From positions 1,798,001-1,862,000 of the forward strand of contig NZ_CP024011.1 in NCBI RefSeq assembly GCF_002688565.1: 64,000 bases of DNA, written 5' to 3'. The translations under genes were made by a program, and so were the position numbers. The notes beneath the pieces are model-generated. The model was not told the origin of the DNA. It did no database searches and worked only from the letters and a program-made list of their open reading frames with translations. Source of the DNA: Acinetobacter sp. LoGeW2-3 (GTDB lineage Bacteria > Pseudomonadota > Gammaproteobacteria > Pseudomonadales > Moraxellaceae). Positions 8,941 through 17,772 of the stretch are shown piece after piece (position 1 is the first letter of the stretch; each line of letters starts with the position of its first letter).

Positions 8941-9564
8941 GTGGAATCATTCTGGATTTTGGGCTCGATTGCCTTTGCATTAATGTTAGGCGCAATGAGT
9001 CCTGGGCCGACATCCATTTATGTGGCAAAAAATTCAATTGCTATTTCGCGTAAGCATGGCCTGTTTACGGCTTTAGGTACCGGTACCGGTGCGGCTGTTT
9101 TTGGCCTGCTCGCAGTGCTTGGCTTACAGGCATTCTTGCTGGCGGTGCCATCTGCCTATCTGGCTTTAAAAATCTGTGGTGGCATTTATTTACTGTGGCT
9201 GGCATTTAAAATTATTAAACATGCCAAAGAACCGATTGAGTCGGATGAAAATAGCAATACTCAGATGTCGTTGCGTCGAGCTTATACGACAGGTTTAATT
9301 ACTCAGTTATCTAACCCAAAAATTGCGATTGTACTCGCCAGTATTTTCACGGCACTTTTACCGAAAGAAATTCCGACTTATTTCTATGTGGTACTGCCAA
9401 TCCTGTGTTTCTTTATTGATGCAGGCTGGTGCTCACTGGTGGCTGTTGCATTATCAGCAGAAAAGCCACGTCGAATATATTTGAAGTTTAAAGCTGGTTT
9501 TGACCGTGCAGCAGGAGCAGTTATGACGGTACTAGGTTTAAAATTAATCTTTGGTATGAAGTAA
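8941..9564 (+). CDS. LysE family amino acid exporter (first of two)
   Basis: This is an inner-membrane exporter of 207 residues in the LysE/RhtB superfamily. The N-terminal signature is AMSPGPTSIYVAKNS, a variant of the conserved PGP motif, followed by six hydrophobic segments and the internal QLSNPKIAIVLASIF. It probably exports an amino acid or related compound; the substrate cannot be told. The frame starts with GTG at 8941; the nearby ATG at 8936 is out of frame, and the ribosome binding site is weak. A strong bidirectional terminator separates it from the convergent amt gene. Confidence 0.88.
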   Translation: MESFWILGSIAFALMLGAMSPGPTSIYVAKNSIAISRKHGLFTALGTGTGAAVFGLLAVLGLQAFLLAVPSAYLALKICGGIYLLWLAFKIIKHAKEPIESDENSNTQMSLRRAYTTGLITQLSNPKIAIVLASIFTALLPKEIPTYFYVVLPILCFFIDAGWCSLVAVALSAEKPRRIYLKFKAGFDRAAGAVMTVLGLKLIFGMK

Positions 9565-9594
9565 TTTTTCCTATAGAAACTCAATCTATAGATA

Positions 9595-9626
9595 TAAAAA
9601 AGCCCCGATTATTCGGGGCTTTTTTA
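9595..9626. terminator. Bidirectional terminator between lysE-like gene and amtB
   Basis: AGCCCCGA (9601-9608) pairs with TCGGGGCT (9613-9620). It is flanked by A-run on the left and T-run on the right, so it can stop transcription from both converging genes. Confidence 0.9.
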
Positions 9627-9635
9627 ATTTTGTTC

Positions 9636-10823
9636 TTAAAAAATATTTTCTTCGGAATTAGCCGAGATCCGGTGAATAGATAAATCCGCACCGGTAAATT
9701 CTTCTTCCTGACTCAAGCGAATACCGATTAATACTTTCAGCAGGCCATAGACCAGGAATCCACCTGCCAGAGCGACAATAATGGCTAAAACTGTGCCGAA
9801 TAGCTGTGCAATGAATGACACTCCACCCATGCCACCGAGCCATTGCTGACCGAAAATACCCACAGCAATCCCACCGAAAGCACCACATACCCCATGCAAA
9901 GGCCAGACGCCTAGTACATCATCCACTTTGAGTTTATTTTGGGTGTAGGTAAACAGTTTCACGAAAATTACGCCAGCACTAATTCCGATAAATAATGCAC
10001 CCAGTGGATGTACAACATCAGAGCCTGCACAGATCGCCACCAGACCCGCTAATGGTCCATTATGCAGGAAGCCTGGGTCATCTTTACCAGCGACTTTGGC
10101 TGCAATAGTTCCACCGACCATTGCCATTAAAGAGTTAATCGCCACCAGTCCAGAAATCGCATCAAGACGCTGTGCACTCATCACATTAAAACCAAACCAG
10201 CCGACAATCAGAATCCATGAACCTAAAGCCAGGAATGGAATCGATGAAGGAGGATGTGCGGTAATCTTGCCATCATTTTTATAGCGACCATGACGTGCAC
10301 CGAGCAGAATCACCGCAGCCAGTGCAATCCAGCCGCCCATGGCATGCACCACCACTGAGCCAGCGAAATCATGGAAGCTGGCACCAAATGCCTGAGCCAA
10401 CCAGTCCTGAAAACCAAAGTTCCCATTCCAGATCATGCCTTCAAAAAACGGATAGATCAGGGCAACCAGAAATAACGTCGCTAAGGCCTGTGAGCGCATT
10501 TTAGCTCGCTCAGCAATACCACCAGAAATAATCGCTGGAATGGCTGCAGCAAAGGTCAGCAGGAAGAAACAGCGCATCAGGTTATAACCATGATCGGCTG
10601 CCAAAGTATTGGCATCATGGAAAAAATGCTGACCATAGGCAATATAGTAGCCCACCAAAAAGTAAGCGATGGCGGAGATGGAAAAGTCAGTTAAAATTTT
10701 ACTTAAGGCATTCACCTGATTTTTATGTCGAACTGTCCCTAGTTCTAAAAATGCAAATCCTGCATGCATGGCAAGCACTAGAACTGCACCGAGAAGGAGA
10801 AATAACAAGTCTATATTTTGCAT
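9636..10823 (-). CDS. amtB: Ammonium transporter
   Basis: This is an inner-membrane ammonium channel of the Amt/MEP/Rh family with about eleven membrane segments. Visible features are FLELGTVRHKNQVNAL near the N-terminus, the conserved pore segment FAGSVVVHAMGGWIAL with one of the twin pore histidines, and VWPLHGVCGAFGGIAVG with the other. The frame is open from a GTG at 10853, but the ATG at 10823 begins MQNIDLLFLLLGAVLVL, the natural N-terminus, and has a GGA upstream, so I use 10823 (395 residues). No signal peptide is evident. Amt genes are often paired with glnK, which is not adjacent here. Confidence 0.95.
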   Translation of the reverse strand: MQNIDLLFLLLGAVLVLAMHAGFAFLELGTVRHKNQVNALSKILTDFSISAIAYFLVGYYIAYGQHFFHDANTLAADHGYNLMRCFFLLTFAAAIPAIISGGIAERAKMRSQALATLFLVALIYPFFEGMIWNGNFGFQDWLAQAFGASFHDFAGSVVVHAMGGWIALAAVILLGARHGRYKNDGKITAHPPSSIPFLALGSWILIVGWFGFNVMSAQRLDAISGLVAINSLMAMVGGTIAAKVAGKDDPGFLHNGPLAGLVAICAGSDVVHPLGALFIGISAGVIFVKLFTYTQNKLKVDDVLGVWPLHGVCGAFGGIAVGIFGQQWLGGMGGVSFIAQLFGTVLAIIVALAGGFLVYGLLKVLIGIRLSQEEEFTGADLSIHRISANSEENIF

Positions 10824-11217
10824 TGTGCGTTCCAAATTAGTGCGTAGAATCACAAAAGAAATCCAGTATATAGAGGCAAGCTGATTCTAAAAGAGGCACA
10901 AACACGGGAAATTTTGATAAAGAATTTCTTGAAATTGATAAGACTCGATATAAAGCACAATGTGATTTTTCTGCACCAAACTAAGACATATTAAGAAAAG
11001 ATAAAGTTTGAATTTATATTTTATTTTTAATGATTTAGGTTTATTACACTAATTTTAGTGCTAAAAATGAGTGCTAAAGGTGCACATTCAATGCGAAGAA
11101 ATTTTTAAATAAAAATTTAAATAAATTAAATGAAATAGCAAATTTTAATCATCAAGTTGCATTTGATTTTTAAATTTAAGATTCGTAGAAACTGTAGTCC
11201 AGCATCTATAAAATAAA
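10824..11217. promoter_or_regulatory. AT-rich promoter region of amtB with dyad symmetry
   Basis: No gene is seen in this stretch. It holds the imperfect inverted repeat CACTAATTTTAGTG (11047-11060), two copies of AGTGCTAAA (11057-11065 and 11070-11078), GGTGCACA just after them, and TGCACCAAA near 10973. TGCACCA-like halves resemble NtrC boxes, which would suit an ammonium transporter, but I do not see a convincing sigma-54 promoter. The regulatory reading is inference. Confidence 0.4.
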
Positions 11218-11243
11218 TGAAACCCTAAAATTTTAGGGTTTCA
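11218..11243 (-). terminator. Terminator of the MBL-fold hydrolase gene
   Basis: A near-perfect palindrome, GAAACCCTAAAA / TTTTAGGGTTTC, lies 30 bases past the stop of the minus-strand gene. Confidence 0.75.
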
Positions 11244-11273
11244 GATTTAGAATATTGTAATCGGAGTATTCTC

Positions 11274-12245
11274 TTAATCTTTAAAATGTACCGGAATCCA
11301 CTGATAGCTCTTTCCATCTTTTGAGTAAATATGACCGATTCCCGGGAATGGTAAATGTGGCGCTGCAATGGTCTGACCTTGCTTCGCATATTCAGCAAAA
11401 TGCTTCAAACGGGTTTGTACCGCAGTTTGAGGGTCCACATCGAATTCTATTGCTGTTTCAGGTTTGTCGAATTGCAAGGTATGCGAATGTACGATGTCAC
11501 CCACAAATACCACTTCTTGACCATCGGCTTTGAGTTTAAAGCTGTAATGTCCTGGGGTATGACCAAAGGATGGCTTAAATTCGACGCCACCAAATGCTAA
11601 AGATTTATCTGAGAAGACTTTCACTTTTTTAGCTTTTTCATAAGGAGCGAGTGCAGCTTTAATTTTCTCTACTGTGCCTAAGAAACCTTCCTGTTTGTCT
11701 TTCGGTAGTTTCTTAACAGTATTTGGACTCAGCCAGTAGTCATATTCGGTTTTGGAAATATGCAAAGTCGCATTTGGATAATTCGCTACGCCATTGTTTG
11801 AAATACCGCAGACATGGTCAGGGTGTAAGTGCGTCAGGAAAATGTCATTCACTTGCGTAGGCTGATAACCTGAAGCTTTAAGATTGTTATAAATTGAACC
11901 TAAATGTTCGCCAAAGCAGCTTGCTGCACCGCTATCGACCATGAGCAGTTGCTTGCCTGTATTGATTAAAAAGGCGTTGACTGAGGTTTGAATGCCTTTG
12001 TCATTTACAGCAGCGTATTTTTTTAGAATCTCAGATTTTTCAGTGTCACTTAAGCCTTTAAACATGGATGGATTTAAATAGTTTGTTCCATCAAGCAGGG
12101 CTGTGATTTGGGTATTACCGATTTGGTGATGGTAATAGCCAGCGACTTGTTTTTGAGTTGCGATGGTTGTTGGTTCAATTGCGTGGGACGTGAGGGCTAT
12201 GGTGCTTAGAGCGAGTGTGAGGAATAGGGGTTTTAAAGTTTTCAT
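11274..12245 (-). CDS. Secreted MBL-fold metallo-hydrolase
   Basis: This periplasmic or secreted protein of 323 residues starts with a Sec signal (MKTLKPLFLTLALSTIALTSHA). The zinc-binding core is THLHPDHVCG (HxHxDH), followed by a further Asp/His in FVGDIVHSH and FGHTPGHYSFK, as in the metallo-beta-lactamase superfamily. The overall form resembles quorum-quenching or methyl-parathion-hydrolase-like proteins, but no substrate can be assigned from sequence. It stands alone, with a terminator after it and the repeat-rich segment upstream. Confidence 0.88.
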   Translation of the reverse strand: MKTLKPLFLTLALSTIALTSHAIEPTTIATQKQVAGYYHHQIGNTQITALLDGTNYLNPSMFKGLSDTEKSEILKKYAAVNDKGIQTSVNAFLINTGKQLLMVDSGAASCFGEHLGSIYNNLKASGYQPTQVNDIFLTHLHPDHVCGISNNGVANYPNATLHISKTEYDYWLSPNTVKKLPKDKQEGFLGTVEKIKAALAPYEKAKKVKVFSDKSLAFGGVEFKPSFGHTPGHYSFKLKADGQEVVFVGDIVHSHTLQFDKPETAIEFDVDPQTAVQTRLKHFAEYAKQGQTIAAPHLPFPGIGHIYSKDGKSYQWIPVHFKD

Positions 12246-12314
12246 AGGATTTTATAAGTTTTGAAGGGTTACTTCTTTTTTATCATATTTATTAAGGAAG
12301 TTTAAAATTAGTTG

Positions 12315-12478
12315 GAAGCTCCTTCTCCCTATGGGAGAAGGTTGGGATGAGGGCTATGACCACTATTTTGTTATCTGCCTTACTTTTGAAGGATCAAAAG
12401 TAACAAAAATCCTTTGTTCTTTAGAGGGCACGTCCGTGTGCCCCTAACGAACGGGCGACATCCATGTCGCAGGTCATT
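12315..12478. repeat. Composite palindromic repeat block
   Basis: This noncoding block is built of four dyads in a row: CCTTCTCCC/GGGAGAAGG (12321-12341), TTACTTTTGA/TCAAAAGTAA (12380-12403), GGGCAC/GTGCCC (12426-12443) and GCGACAT/ATGTCGC (12455-12470). Its form suggests a REP-like interspersed element. Copy number elsewhere cannot be judged from this window. A related but inverted unit lies at 13328-13370, on the other side of the gene at 12500. Confidence 0.6.
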
Positions 12479-12499
12479 TAATGTTATGCTGCTTTAAGC

Positions 12500-13180
12500 T
12501 TATTTAATTTCTTTGAAACTATTTTTTATTAGATCAATTAATTCATCTTTATATTTAGAATCTAAATTTAATTTAGCTTGATTTTTTTTAGCAACTAATT
12601 CTTCTTGATATGGGTAAGGTTGACCTAATTCTAAAGATGATTTTTTAATAAATTCAAAAGCTTTTTTGCTATAACCTTCTATTTCAGGAAGTAAGTAGAT
12701 TTCATTAATTTGTATATTTTCAATTTTGATAAATTCATTTTTATTTTTATTTTTATTTTTAATAGATTCTAAGTTATTAAGTATTTTCAGTTGGACTAAA
12801 TCAAACTGATTTTTATCAAATTCATTTAATAGGCTTTCTTTAAGAACTTTTTCCTTAACTTCACTAAAACATGGAGCAAGATCGTAATCTAAACGATCAG
12901 AGTATTCTGGAATTTCTGTCAGAGGATTTAGTACACATGCAAAAATATAAGTTGTCTGCAAATCCTTAATGTAATTTTTTTTAAGTACGGAATATTGTGT
13001 CGCAACTTGATTATTAATTTTTTTTAATTCTATGGTTTTTTCTGCAATTTGTTCTTCTAAAACAGCTTTCCCATATAGTGGTATAACCGTATACCAAATT
13101 GTAAAAATAGCTGATAAAAGAAGTCCAATCTGCGAAAGATGACTAAATCTACTTAATGTTTTGTCTAGATCAATCTTCAT
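12500..13180 (-). CDS. AT-rich orphan: membrane-anchored coiled-coil protein
   Basis: I recognise no family. The 226-residue protein has a short N-terminus, one membrane segment (IGLLLSAIFTIWYTVIPLYG, about residues 18-37), then a Lys/Glu/Asn/Ile-rich body with coiled-coil character (EEQIAEKTIELKKINNQVATQ) and two Cys (about residues 81 and 99). A KNKNKNKN tract comes from a short AAAAAT-type DNA repeat. The base composition is much richer in A+T than the neighbouring metG gene, and palindromic repeats flank it. This suggests later acquisition. No known defence or phage domain is visible. A GGAG-like ribosome binding site is not obvious upstream of the ATG. Confidence 0.55.
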   Translation of the reverse strand: MKIDLDKTLSRFSHLSQIGLLLSAIFTIWYTVIPLYGKAVLEEQIAEKTIELKKINNQVATQYSVLKKNYIKDLQTTYIFACVLNPLTEIPEYSDRLDYDLAPCFSEVKEKVLKESLLNEFDKNQFDLVQLKILNNLESIKNKNKNKNEFIKIENIQINEIYLLPEIEGYSKKAFEFIKKSSLELGQPYPYQEELVAKKNQAKLNLDSKYKDELIDLIKNSFKEIK

Positions 13181-13327
13181 TATTAATTTATTTAGGTGGT
13201 AGTTATGGATAATTATATAGAAAAATCATAAAGTTGTGAAAGTTTACTTGTGGCGGATCAAAATTAAGGTAATGCCTACGCAATGAAAATTGAGTTTTAA
13301 TCGTAAAGCAGGGCAGTGATTTAATAA

Positions 13328-13370
13328 ATCCTATCCCTAACCCTCTACTTTAAAAAAGGAGAGGGAACTT
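13328..13370. repeat. REP-like palindromic unit, inverted relative to the block at 12315
   Basis: CCCTCTACTTT (13341-13351) pairs with AAAGGAGAGGG (one mismatch, ending at 13365) and is preceded by CTATCCCTAA. Read on the minus strand, it has the same order as the first unit at 12321: palindrome, then GTT(A/G)GG(G)AT and GG-rich bases. The two units therefore flank the AT-rich gene in opposite orientations. Confidence 0.5.
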
Positions 13371-13380
13371 AAAGGCATAA

Positions 13381-13410
13381 AAAAGCCCCTACAACGTAGA
13401 GGCTTTTTCT
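13381..13410 (-). terminator. Terminator of metG
   Basis: AGCCCCTAC (13384-13392) pairs with GTAGAGGCT (13396-13404) with one mismatch and is flanked by A- and T-runs. It lies 17 bases past the metG stop on the minus strand. Confidence 0.8.
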
Positions 13411-13426
13411 TATCTTAATCTAACAA

Positions 13427-15490
13427 TTAAGACACTTTATCACCTGGTTTAGCACCAGATTCAGGTGAAATCACCCAAACACCTTCGCCATTACCAGCCG
13501 CAAGTACCATACCGTTAGAGATACCAAAACGCATTTTACGTGGCGCAAGGTTAGCGACCATCACCACCAATTTACCTTTCAGGTCTTCAGGTTGGTAGAA
13601 CTCACGAATACCGCTAAATACGTTACGTGGTTCGGCTTCACCGACATTCAGAGTTAATTGAAGCAGCTTGTCAGAACCTTCAACCGTTGCAGCCTCTAAA
13701 ACTTCAGCTACACGCAGGTCAACTTTCATAAAGTCTTCAATGCCAATAACTTCAGCTTCGCCTGATTGTAAGGTCTTAACAGTTTCTTTACGCTTTTCCT
13801 TAGCATCTTTTTTCTTTTCAGCTTTTGGCGCTTCAGCAGCAGCTAAAGAATCTTTAGATGCATCTACCATGGCAGCCACAGCTTTCGGATCAACACGTTG
13901 CATCAATGGTTGGAACAATGCAATTTCGTGAGCTGTTAAGATTTCAGTACGTGAAGCAAAGTCGAAAGAAGCCAGTTTCAGGAAGTCCTGAACTTGAGCA
14001 GCCAAAGTTGGCAGTACTGGAGACAGGTATACAGCCAATTGACGGAACAGATTAATACCTACAGAACCTACATCATGGACTTGTTGTTCTTCGCCTTCAA
14101 TTTTCGCAAGTGCCCAAGGTTTTTTCTCATCGATGTACTGGTTGGCTTTGTCTGCAAGCGCCATGATTTCACGGATCGCAGTCGAGAACTCGCGAGATTC
14201 ATAAGCTTTGGCAATCGAATCACCTGCATCAATAAAGCTTTGAACTAATTCAGGCTCTGCGCATGTAGCAGATAGTTTGTTATCAAACTTAGTATTGATG
14301 AATTTCGCACAACGACTGGCGATGTTCACCACTTTACCAACAAGGTCTGAATTCACTTTCTGAACGAAATCATCAAGGTTCAAGTCAGAATCTTCAACTT
14401 TGTCAGAAAGTTTAGACGCGAAATAGTAACGCAGGTATTCAGGGTTCAAATGCTGTAAATACGTTTCAGCTTTGATGAAAGTACCGCGAGACTTCGACAT
14501 CTTCTGACCATTTACAGTCAGGAAACCATTTACAAATAAACCTGTTGGAGAACGGTAGTTTGCACCTTCAAGCATTGCAGGCCAGAACAGCGCGTGGAAG
14601 TAAACGATATCTTTACCAATGAAGTGATAGACTTCATTTTCAGAATCTTTTTTCCAATAATCGTCGAAGCTGAGTTCTGGACGCTTGGTTTTGATGTAAT
14701 TCTCAAAACTCGACATATAGCCAATCGGCGCATCCACCCAAACATAGAAGTATTTGTTTGGCGCATCTGGAATTTCAAAACCGAAATACGGTGCATCACG
14801 AGAGATGTCCCAATCGTTCAAGCCATTATCAAACCATTCATCCAGTTTGTTGGCAATAGACACTGGCAGGCGACCTTCGTCACGGGTCCATTTTTGTAGA
14901 TATTCACCAAAATTCGGCAATTTAAAGAAGTAGTGATCTGAAGATTTCTCTACAGGTGTCGCACCACTTAAAGTCGATTTTGGATTTAATAATTCAGTTG
15001 CATTGTATGTAGTACCACACACTTCGCATGAGTCGCCGTATTGATCTTCTGCCTTACATTTCGGGCATGTGCCTTTAATGAAACGGTCAGACAGGAACAT
15101 GCCTTTTTCAGGATCGAACAACTGGGTCACAGGACGAACTGCAATGTTGCCTGCTTCACGGTTCTTAATGTAAATCTCAGAGGCACGCGCCTGGTTTTCA
15201 GCGCTGTTGGTAGAGTCGTAATGGTCGAAGTCTACTTTAAAGCCAGCAAAGTCACGCTCATGTTCTTTTTGCACATTGGCAATTTGCTGTTCTGGTGTAA
15301 TACCGTTGGCTTCAGCACGCAGCATGATCGCTGTACCGTGAGCATCATCCGCGCAGACATAGGTCACATCATGGCCCATTGCGCGCATGGCACGTACCCA
15401 AATATCAGCCTGAATATAGCCGAGTAAGTGGCCCATATGGATCGGACCATTGGCGTAGGGAAGGGCATTGGTGACTAAGATTTTACGCAC
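13427..15490 (-). CDS. metG: Methionyl-tRNA synthetase
   Basis: This is a class I aminoacyl-tRNA synthetase of 687 residues that charges tRNA(Met) in the cytoplasm. It has the HIGH-type motif [10 protein letters not shown] near residue 17, a zinc-knuckle region with CPKC and CEVCG near residues 145-161, and KMSKS in [11 protein letters not shown] near residue 333. It also has a Lys/Ala-rich linker ([15 protein letters not shown]) and a C-terminal tRNA-binding OB-fold domain ([14 protein letters not shown]). This domain arrangement is that of the dimeric long form. It reads on the minus strand, divergent from the unknown HEPN-like gene. Confidence 0.98.
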   Translation of the reverse strand: MRKILVTNALPYANGPIHMGHLLGYIQADIWVRAMRAMGHDVTYVCADDAHGTAIMLRAEANGITPEQQIANVQKEHERDFAGFKVDFDHYDSTNSAENQARASEIYIKNREAGNIAVRPVTQLFDPEKGMFLSDRFIKGTCPKCKAEDQYGDSCEVCGTTYNATELLNPKSTLSGATPVEKSSDHYFFKLPNFGEYLQKWTRDEGRLPVSIANKLDEWFDNGLNDWDISRDAPYFGFEIPDAPNKYFYVWVDAPIGYMSSFENYIKTKRPELSFDDYWKKDSENEVYHFIGKDIVYFHALFWPAMLEGANYRSPTGLFVNGFLTVNGQKMSKSRGTFIKAETYLQHLNPEYLRYYFASKLSDKVEDSDLNLDDFVQKVNSDLVGKVVNIASRCAKFINTKFDNKLSATCAEPELVQSFIDAGDSIAKAYESREFSTAIREIMALADKANQYIDEKKPWALAKIEGEEQQVHDVGSVGINLFRQLAVYLSPVLPTLAAQVQDFLKLASFDFASRTEILTAHEIALFQPLMQRVDPKAVAAMVDASKDSLAAAEAPKAEKKKDAKEKRKETVKTLQSGEAEVIGIEDFMKVDLRVAEVLEAATVEGSDKLLQLTLNVGEAEPRNVFSGIREFYQPEDLKGKLVVMVANLAPRKMRFGISNGMVLAAGNGEGVWVISPESGAKPGDKVS

Positions 15491-15718
15491 GGATTAACTC
15501 TCTCATTCGTATTCATTATGCAATGGGCAATAATTTTACCTGATGAGCGAGTGAATACAAAGCAAAGCTTGAAACGATTACAGCTGAGTTTTAGGCTTTT
15601 CTACGCTGTAGCGACAGGAATATCGAGAAATCCGGATCAAATACAGAATTCTCTATAACTAGAATGCATTAATAGCGATAATAATAGTTTGAAGTTCAGT
15701 GTGAAGAGTGCGACTGCC

Positions 15719-16516
15719 ATGATCTATGAAGATGATTACGATGACGACCGTCCGGTGAAGCGTATTAGTGCCAATAAAGCACAGCAGACTCAATTTGGCA
15801 GCAAAATTCTCAAACAGGCACAGCAGTATCTGGAGGATATTTCTGCGCAGGAACATGCCTTCTTGATCAAGACCCTGGAACAGCTGGCAAATGAAGAAGC
15901 TTATTTCCAGACCCTATCAAATGAACTGAATCAGCCGGTTGGGGCTAAAGTCGCCAATGATGCACTAAACTTATTACATTTCTGGCAGGCAATCCACCAG
16001 TTTGAGGATGTCAAAAGCTTTAATCTACTCGATGTCATTAATGGTGAAGACTTTCAGCGCGATCTCCTGTCTGCCTTTGATCAGTTGGAAATCAATGATC
16101 AGGAAGAGCGTCGTAAAGTCCTGCTAGAAAGCCTAAAACTCTACAAGCTTGGCTTTTATACGGGATGTATTCCCATGCTCTATGCGCAGCTCGAAGGACT
16201 GCTCACTGAAGTATTGTTAAAGCATGGATTCCTGAAACAGCAGGGCAACAAGTTTGTTGATGTACACAAAATCGTCCCGGGCTTAAAAGGAAGTGAAATT
16301 AAAAGCCTGTGGCATAAATCAAAAATAGCCTGTGAACTGAATCCTTATTTTGCAGAACTCGCTGCCTATAAAATGGATACCAGTTCAACCGTGACCATGA
16401 CTCGGCATAATATTCTGCATGGCACAGATGTGAGTCATTTTCATCAGGGACGCAGTTTTGTGCTGTTTATCTGGCTATTTTCTGCGATTGGCTTTATTAG
16501 TACCTTGCGTGCTTAA
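15719..16516 (+). CDS. HEPN-like hypothetical protein (possible RNase fold)
   Basis: This 265-residue protein has no clear membrane segment before the last 20 residues, which are hydrophobic (FVLFIWLFSAIGFISTL). The C-terminal part has TRHNILHGTDVSHF, with the R-x4-H arrangement of HEPN ribonucleases (Arg, then a polar residue, then His) and the ILHG sequence seen in many uncharacterised relatives. Upstream, YKLGFYTGCIPMLYAQLEGLLTEVLL resembles the matching long helix of that group. The frame is open from a TTG at 15689, but the ATG at 15719 begins MIYEDDYDDDRPVK and is a better start. Divergent from metG. Function unknown; the HEPN call is an inference from the motif. Confidence 0.6.
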   Translation: MIYEDDYDDDRPVKRISANKAQQTQFGSKILKQAQQYLEDISAQEHAFLIKTLEQLANEEAYFQTLSNELNQPVGAKVANDALNLLHFWQAIHQFEDVKSFNLLDVINGEDFQRDLLSAFDQLEINDQEERRKVLLESLKLYKLGFYTGCIPMLYAQLEGLLTEVLLKHGFLKQQGNKFVDVHKIVPGLKGSEIKSLWHKSKIACELNPYFAELAAYKMDTSSTVTMTRHNILHGTDVSHFHQGRSFVLFIWLFSAIGFISTLRA

Positions 16517-16754
16517 GCTGAAGTAATTCTTTGTGATGAACTTGGTTTTTGTTCAATATTGAAAATACAAAGATCAACCATCCTATTGGTAGCAATTAAT
16601 AGTTAAAGCAGTTAGGTTTGTGCGATCTCATGCCATGATCAGCAACAACATGTACAGGCTTTGTTGCAGTTTGCTTAATACGCCCGATTCATTCACAGCT
16701 TTATGCTAAAAACTTGTCTGAATGATTTATATGAATTACCTAAGGAGGGTGCTC

Positions 16755-17489
16755 ATGACTCAGAATAATCAGACAAGTACTTCTAAACAGAATCAAGATC
16801 AAGTACAACATGCACGTGAATTGCATGATCAAATTGAAAAAGAGCAAAAGCAGAACGAGATTGATAAACAGCACAACCAGGAACATCAGGAAGTACTAGA
16901 GGCTCAGAAGAACGGTACGGATGAGAAATCTGATCAGCAAAGTGCTAAAGAGTCTGATGGTGACCAGTCAGATAAAAAAAATGAAATGCCCAAGATGGAT
17001 GACCTAAAAGCCAAGGCGATTGCCATTGGTGAAGATTTATTGAAAAAAGGCGAAAAGATTCTGAATGAGCTTAAAAATGGCAAATCTGAAGCCAAGCAAA
17101 ATGGTGAGGCAGATGATTTAAAACAGTCTGCTGATAAAGATAGCAAATCGGACCAGCAACATGCTAATGGTCAAGATCAGCAGGATCGTATGACTCATCT
17201 TAAAGATGAAGCCCTGCATAAGTTTGAAGATACGAAACAGAAGATTACCGAGCTGGTCAATGAAGCGTCTACCAAACTGGCTGAGCTAAGACAAATGGCA
17301 ACCGACACAGTGAGCAAAATGAAGAAGGATGATCAGTCTAAAGATCAAAATTCTAAAGATGACTCATCTAAGGATAATTCAAAGGAAGCCAAAGGTTCAG
17401 ACTCGGATTCAAAACAGTCTAAACAAGATCAAGATAAAAATGCCAAGGACAACAAAGACAAGTCCGAAGACAATAAAAATCATAAATAG
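16755..17489 (+). CDS. Hydrophilin-like, charged low-complexity protein
   Basis: This is a 244-residue protein almost free of hydrophobic segments, very rich in Lys, Asp, Gln, Ser and Asn, and without Cys or Trp. The middle (about residues 75-100 and 140-185) has amphipathic helical repeats such as KFEDTKQKITELVNEASTKLAELR; the ends are disordered. The start at 16755 is fixed by AAGGAGGGT at 16742-16750; an open frame continues upstream to 16722 without support. Such proteins resemble hydrophilins or LEA proteins that protect cells from drying, and Acinetobacter is known to have disordered desiccation-tolerance proteins. The link is inference from composition. A hairpin follows the stop. Confidence 0.65.
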   Translation: MTQNNQTSTSKQNQDQVQHARELHDQIEKEQKQNEIDKQHNQEHQEVLEAQKNGTDEKSDQQSAKESDGDQSDKKNEMPKMDDLKAKAIAIGEDLLKKGEKILNELKNGKSEAKQNGEADDLKQSADKDSKSDQQHANGQDQQDRMTHLKDEALHKFEDTKQKITELVNEASTKLAELRQMATDTVSKMKKDDQSKDQNSKDDSSKDNSKEAKGSDSDSKQSKQDQDKNAKDNKDKSEDNKNHK

Positions 17490-17502
17490 GCTTTGATCAC
17501 AT

Positions 17503-17533
17503 GCCACTTCAACCGCAATAGGGTTGAGGTGGC
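17503..17533 (+). terminator. Hairpin after the hydrophilin-like gene
   Basis: GCCACTTCAACC pairs with GGGTTGAGGTGGC (mostly paired) around a short loop. There is no clear T-run, so it may be an mRNA-end hairpin more than a strong terminator. Confidence 0.5.
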
Positions 17534-17772
17534 TCAAACTATGCAGAATCTCGTTTTAAAAATAATAATTCTTGAAATAGTGTCACCACCTTTTATTTTC
17601 TATTAATAATTCATTTTCATTATTTCTGTTCGCCATGCATTCATAAAACCAAGTAAAATAGTTGGAAATTGAAACTATCTCCCTCATCTAATCGGGTAGA
17701 GTGCTTAACCTTAAGCCAAAACCTCGTTAAACTAAGCTATTTAGATGTCTATCTACAATTTTGGAGTAACCT

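Noticed and set aside
12720..12770. KNKNKNKN tract as a sign of a repeat-expanded functional domain
   Set aside because: It comes from a simple AAAAAT-type DNA repeat and has no further structure.
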